Source: Lachnospiraceae bacterium NK3A20
GTDB lineage: Bacteria; Bacillota; Clostridia; Lachnospirales; Lachnospiraceae
Direction: 5' to 3'
Length of the DNA: 64,000 nt
Assembly: GCA_900107575.1 (NCBI GenBank)
Contig: FNQX01000019.1
Coordinates: forward strand, 1 to 64,000
Positions within the stretch are counted from its first letter, which is position 1. Every line of letters starts with the position of its first letter. The notes below the pieces were generated by a model. That model was not told where the DNA came from and made no database searches. It saw nothing but the letters and a program-made list of their open reading frames with translations. Positions 61,400-64,000 of this stretch are shown here, piece by piece. Both the position numbers and the translations under genes were made by a program.

Positions 61400-62437
61400 A
61401 TGGAAATGCAGATGGAGTTCAAACGCAAGCTTCCGATTCCGAAGGCGTTGAAGGAACAGTTCCCGCTGCCGCAGGAAGTGAAAGATATCAAGGAAAAAAG
61501 GGACAGGCAGATCGAGGACATTTTCACAGGGCGCGACAACCGGTTTCTTCTGATCATCGGGCCTTGCTCCGCCGATCGCGAGGACGCGGTGCTTGACTAT
61601 ATGCAGCGCCTTGTGAAGGTGCAGGAGAAGGTAAAAGACAAGATTTTCATCATTCCCCGCGTCTATACGAACAAACCGCGCACGAAGGGCGTCGGCTACA
61701 AGGGGATGCTGCACCAGCCGGATCCGGAGAAGGGGGAAGACCTGCTCGAGGGGCTCATCGCGATCCGTCAGATGCACACGGACGTCGTGAAGGAGACCGG
61801 TTTCACCTGCGCTGAGGAGATGCTCTATCCCGAGAATCACCGTTATCTTTCCGATCTTCTCTCGTACGTCGCGATCGGTGCGCGCAGCGTTGAGGATCAG
61901 CAGCACCGCATGGTCGCGTCAGGTATCGGCATTCCCGCGGGTATGAAGAATCCGACGAGCGGCGATATTTCCGTCATGATGAATTCGATCATCGCGGCGC
62001 AGAGTCCGCAGACGTTCCTCTACCGCGGCTGGGAGGTCTCGACCACGGGCAACCCGATGGCACACGCCATTCTGCGCGGCTACGTCGATCGCTTCGGCAG
62101 GAGTCACCCGAATTACCACTATGAAGACCTGATGGATCTGAAGGAGCAGTATGACAAGCTCGAGCTCCGGAATCCGGCCTGCATTGTCGACTGCAACCAC
62201 AACAATTCGGGCAAACAGTTCCTGGAGCAGATCCGCATCGCGAAGGATGTCATGCACAGTATGCATGTTTCCGGCGAAATCCGCCGGCTCGTGAAGGGCC
62301 TCATGATCGAGAGCTATCTCGAGGATGGATGCCAGAAGATCGGCGAGGGTGTTTACGGCAAGTCCATCACGGATCCCTGCCTCGGCTGGGAGAAGACGGA
62401 GAGGCTCATTCTGGATCTCGCGGAACTGCTGCAATAA
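61400..62437 (+). CDS. 3-Deoxy-7-phosphoheptulonate synthase (DAHP synthase, AroF/G/H class)
   Basis: A 345-residue type I DAHP synthase that condenses phosphoenolpyruvate and erythrose-4-phosphate, the first step of aromatic amino-acid synthesis. Active-site blocks are LLIIGPCSADR, IPRVYTNKPRTKGVGYKG, GIPAGMKNPTSGDISVMM, YRGWEVSTTGNP, IVDCNHNNSGK and MIESYLEDGCQ. The long N-terminal extension typical of this class allows feedback control; which amino acid controls it is not clear. AAGGAG eight bases before ATG 61400 sets the start. Confidence 0.95.
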   Translation: MEMQMEFKRKLPIPKALKEQFPLPQEVKDIKEKRDRQIEDIFTGRDNRFLLIIGPCSADREDAVLDYMQRLVKVQEKVKDKIFIIPRVYTNKPRTKGVGYKGMLHQPDPEKGEDLLEGLIAIRQMHTDVVKETGFTCAEEMLYPENHRYLSDLLSYVAIGARSVEDQQHRMVASGIGIPAGMKNPTSGDISVMMNSIIAAQSPQTFLYRGWEVSTTGNPMAHAILRGYVDRFGRSHPNYHYEDLMDLKEQYDKLELRNPACIVDCNHNNSGKQFLEQIRIAKDVMHSMHVSGEIRRLVKGLMIESYLEDGCQKIGEGVYGKSITDPCLGWEKTERLILDLAELLQ

Positions 62438-62480
62438 TATTTATCAATTGAAAAAGTAGGAATATTTTGGGGGATAAACA

Positions 62481-62642
62481 TTGGACGGGGATAACAATGC
62501 CGGATTTGTTACTTTTTCATTGGGTGGCATGCTGTTTGAACATGTTGCAAAAGATGGAAAAGGAACCGATGTTACCAGATTGATTTCGGCTCGATTCGCG
62601 ACAAACTTTGAAAGGGGGATTTACTATGGCAAGTACGAGTGA
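62481..62642 (+). CDS. Possible 53-residue ORF, uncertain
   Basis: A TTG preceded by GGGGGA opens a 53-codon frame (LDGDNNAGFVTFSLGGMLFE...) that overlaps the next small gene by 17 bases. It has no recognised family. It may be a truncated gene in this AT-rich stretch or a chance frame. Confidence 0.25.
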   Translation: MDGDNNAGFVTFSLGGMLFEHVAKDGKGTDVTRLISARFATNFERGIYYGKYE

Positions 62643-62814
62643 AATGACGATCAATAAAGCAAAAGAACTTGCTTTTACAGAAGAAGAATTAAAAGAATTA
62701 GACAAGGCACGTAATATGCCAATCACCTTTGACGAAGATTGCCCGGAGACTACACCGGAACGTGCCAAGAAGTTTCGAAGGGTTAATCCCGTCAGGAAAA
62801 ATTCTGTAGGTTAA
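62626..62814 (+). CDS. Small hypothetical protein, antitoxin-like
   Basis: A 62-residue charged protein: helix-prone N-terminus (MTINKAKELAFTEEELKELD) and a C-terminal block KARNMPITFDEDCPETTPER. The second part recalls short antitoxin-like proteins of Firmicutes, but no toxin gene is next to it. AAAGGGGG supports ATG 62626. Low GC relative to neighbours points to recent acquisition. Confidence 0.55.
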   Translation: MASTSEMTINKAKELAFTEEELKELDKARNMPITFDEDCPETTPERAKKFRRVNPVRKNSVG

Positions 62815-63060
62815 AACTCATCGTAGTCATTCCGGGCCTGTGCTGCGCGTTCTGCCGGCGCAGGTCTTTCTTTGTGACAAAGATTTCAAGAAAAGTTCAA
62901 GAAAGTTAATCAAAATGTAACAGAGGGTTGACAAAACCGAAACATTTCTGTAATATCTCCTACGGCCTGCGAACAACTGTGCGATTTATACCTGTTTCGC
63001 AGCGTTTACAGTAGTTTCCCGGGGCTTGCCCGGAACATTACCAACATAGGAGAGTATGGT

Positions 63061-63624
63061 TTGAAAAAGGTTTACAGAATCATGGCAGTTGCCCTCGCGG
63101 CGCTGTTCATGACCATTATGATCCCGGCTGCCAATGTGCAGGCGGATGAAGCGGCTGATCTGGCCGCGCAGCAGGAGCAGCTTGCAGCTGCCAACTATCT
63201 TCTGTACACACAGATTCTCGAGGCAAATGAGCAGGAGCTCGCAAGGCAGCAGGAGGCAGTAGCCCAGGCTGCGGAGCAGGCAGCCAAAGCTGCCGCCACT
63301 CCCGCGGCATCTTATTCCTGGCGGGGGCCTGTCCTCACCGCTTACCACGGCAGTGTCTACGGTCCCAGCGGCAAGGAAGTCTATTACAACATGAATATGT
63401 CCGGCGTCGTTTCCGCCCTGCGAAGGAAAGGTTACTCCGGCAACTACTGGGTCAGAAATGATGGCGTGAAAATGTTCGGCAGCTACATCATGGTAGCGGC
63501 GAACTACGGCGTGCACCCTTACGGCAGCATTGTGCAGACGAGCCTCGGTGCCGCGATCGTATGCGACACCGGCACCTTCGCAAGGTCTTACCCGAACTGC
63601 CTGGATATCGCGACCAGCTGGTAA
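63061..63624 (+). CDS. Secreted 3D-like (double-psi barrel) protein with coiled-coil
   Basis: A 187-residue exported protein: signal peptide to ~residue 28 (ANVQADEA), an Ala/Gln-rich coiled coil (~30-82), then a ~105-residue domain GPVLTAYHGSVYGPSGKEVY ... SIVQTSLGAAIVCDTGTFA. The AIVCDTG pattern recalls the 3D domain of resuscitation-factor/lytic-transglycosylase-like proteins, though only one of the three aspartates is clear. A role in cell-wall turnover is possible. The start is TTG with AGGAG upstream. Confidence 0.7.
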   Translation: MKKVYRIMAVALAALFMTIMIPAANVQADEAADLAAQQEQLAAANYLLYTQILEANEQELARQQEAVAQAAEQAAKAAATPAASYSWRGPVLTAYHGSVYGPSGKEVYYNMNMSGVVSALRRKGYSGNYWVRNDGVKMFGSYIMVAANYGVHPYGSIVQTSLGAAIVCDTGTFARSYPNCLDIATSW

Positions 63625-63651
63625 TTTCACAGGAAAATCCGTAATTATTAG

Positions 63652-63683
63652 AAACAGGGCACGCGCTGTGCTCTGTTTTTTTC
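63652..63683 (+). terminator. Terminator after the 3D-like gene
   Basis: AAACAGGGCAC pairs with GTGC-TCTGTTT (one bulge) and runs into seven or more T. It starts 28 bases after the stop codon. Confidence 0.82.
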
Positions 63684-63835
63684 ATGGGAATACGGTAGAA
63701 TATACGTATCTGCAAGGCAGCGAATCTATTCCGCAGGCAGGCCGCCATTTCGCACTGCATGATAGCAGCGACGGGCGCGGCTGCCGCGGTGAGATGCGCA
63801 AATTCTGCCGGGCGTGTGAGACAGGGGTTACATAC

Positions 63836-64000
63836 ATGAAATTTCTGAACAACAACAATCTGAAAAAGCCGTGGGCGGCCTACACCTTCGCGATTTGCTG
63901 CGGCGTGATCCTCTATCTCTTCCTGTCTCATTTCAACATCGTCTGGTACGGTCTGGGGCGGCTCGCGGATTTCGTGCGGCCGGTTTTCATCGGCCTTGTG
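63836..64000 (+). CDS. AI-2E family transporter, 5' part (cut by window end)
   Basis: The first 55 residues of a membrane protein: MKFLNNNNLKKPWAAYTFAI, then a hydrophobic helix and GLGRLADFVRPVFIGLV, typical of the N-terminus of the AI-2E/PerM family exporters in Clostridia. Members include Na+/H+ antiporters and autoinducer-2 exporters. AGGGG is about nine bases upstream. The gene continues beyond the window. Confidence 0.7.
   Translation, partial: MKFLNNNNLKKPWAAYTFAICCGVILYLFLSHFNIVWYGLGRLADFVRPVFIGLV

Overview
The window is chromosomal DNA of a Gram-positive anaerobe, most likely a GC-rich member of the Clostridia (Lachnospiraceae-like). Signs are meso-diaminopimelate dehydrogenase, a PerR-type repressor next to a reverse rubrerythrin, a FliB-type lysine methylase, a DUF6472 mini-protein, YesM/YesN regulation of sugar uptake, and strong AGGAGG ribosome-binding sites. 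The species cannot be fixed from sequence reading alone.

Layout. 1-1010: 3' end of a 23S rRNA gene and six tRNAs (Asp, Val, Thr, Tyr, fMet, Phe) closed by a terminator, with no 5S gene in between. 1030-1870: a cre/LacI-type operator, a chimeric esterase/deacetylase remnant and a large inverted-repeat element. 1869-11511: methylthioadenosine nucleosidase, peroxide defence (perR plus reverse rubrerythrin), a two-component system, a MATE pump, trmL and an MBOAT/SGNH-type O-acetylation pair. 11611-31016: mostly single housekeeping or envelope genes (a TPR/D,D-carboxypeptidase fusion, DUF3048, an UlaG-like hydrolase, AraC, mutY, rlmH, fliB, an esterase, dus, thrH, panE-like, DUF3810, a ferredoxin-type aldo/keto reductase). 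31297-36455: ddh, then a small secreted protein followed by a split FtsX/MacB-type ABC transporter and a lipoprotein, an arrangement like a bacteriocin locus. 36560-42803: an AT-richer accessory segment with a DUF4143 ATPase, a decayed second one, AraC, MATE, a MITE-like element and an AbiE toxin-antitoxin pair whose toxin is frameshifted. 42803-57429: a uronide-utilisation locus (heparinase II/III-like protein, discoidin-like protein, YesM/YesN, ABC sugar importer, GH88, DUF2264). 57591-64000: an acyltransferase, a secreted acidic protein, DAHP synthase, small ORFs, a secreted 3D-like protein and the start of an AI-2E-type transporter.

The uronide locus appears built to import first and degrade inside the cell. 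None of its enzymes shows a signal peptide, and the only exported component is the lipoprotein solute-binding protein. A lyase producing unsaturated uronides, the GH88 hydrolase that consumes them and a DUF2264 (GH154-like) protein fit together. YesM/YesN, divergent from the importer, is the likely switch.

The most unusual content is in the intergenic DNA. At least four families of long imperfect inverted repeats occur. One (about 200-420 bp, three copies) fills gaps between co-directional genes, always in the same orientation relative to transcription, with conserved outer arms and swapped hairpin modules inside. Another is a palindrome of about 70 bp with five copies. Several ordinary enzymes also carry low-complexity or repetitive insertions, including a 30-bp tandem repeat inside a GNAT acetyltransferase gene and a palindrome inside the heparinase-like gene.
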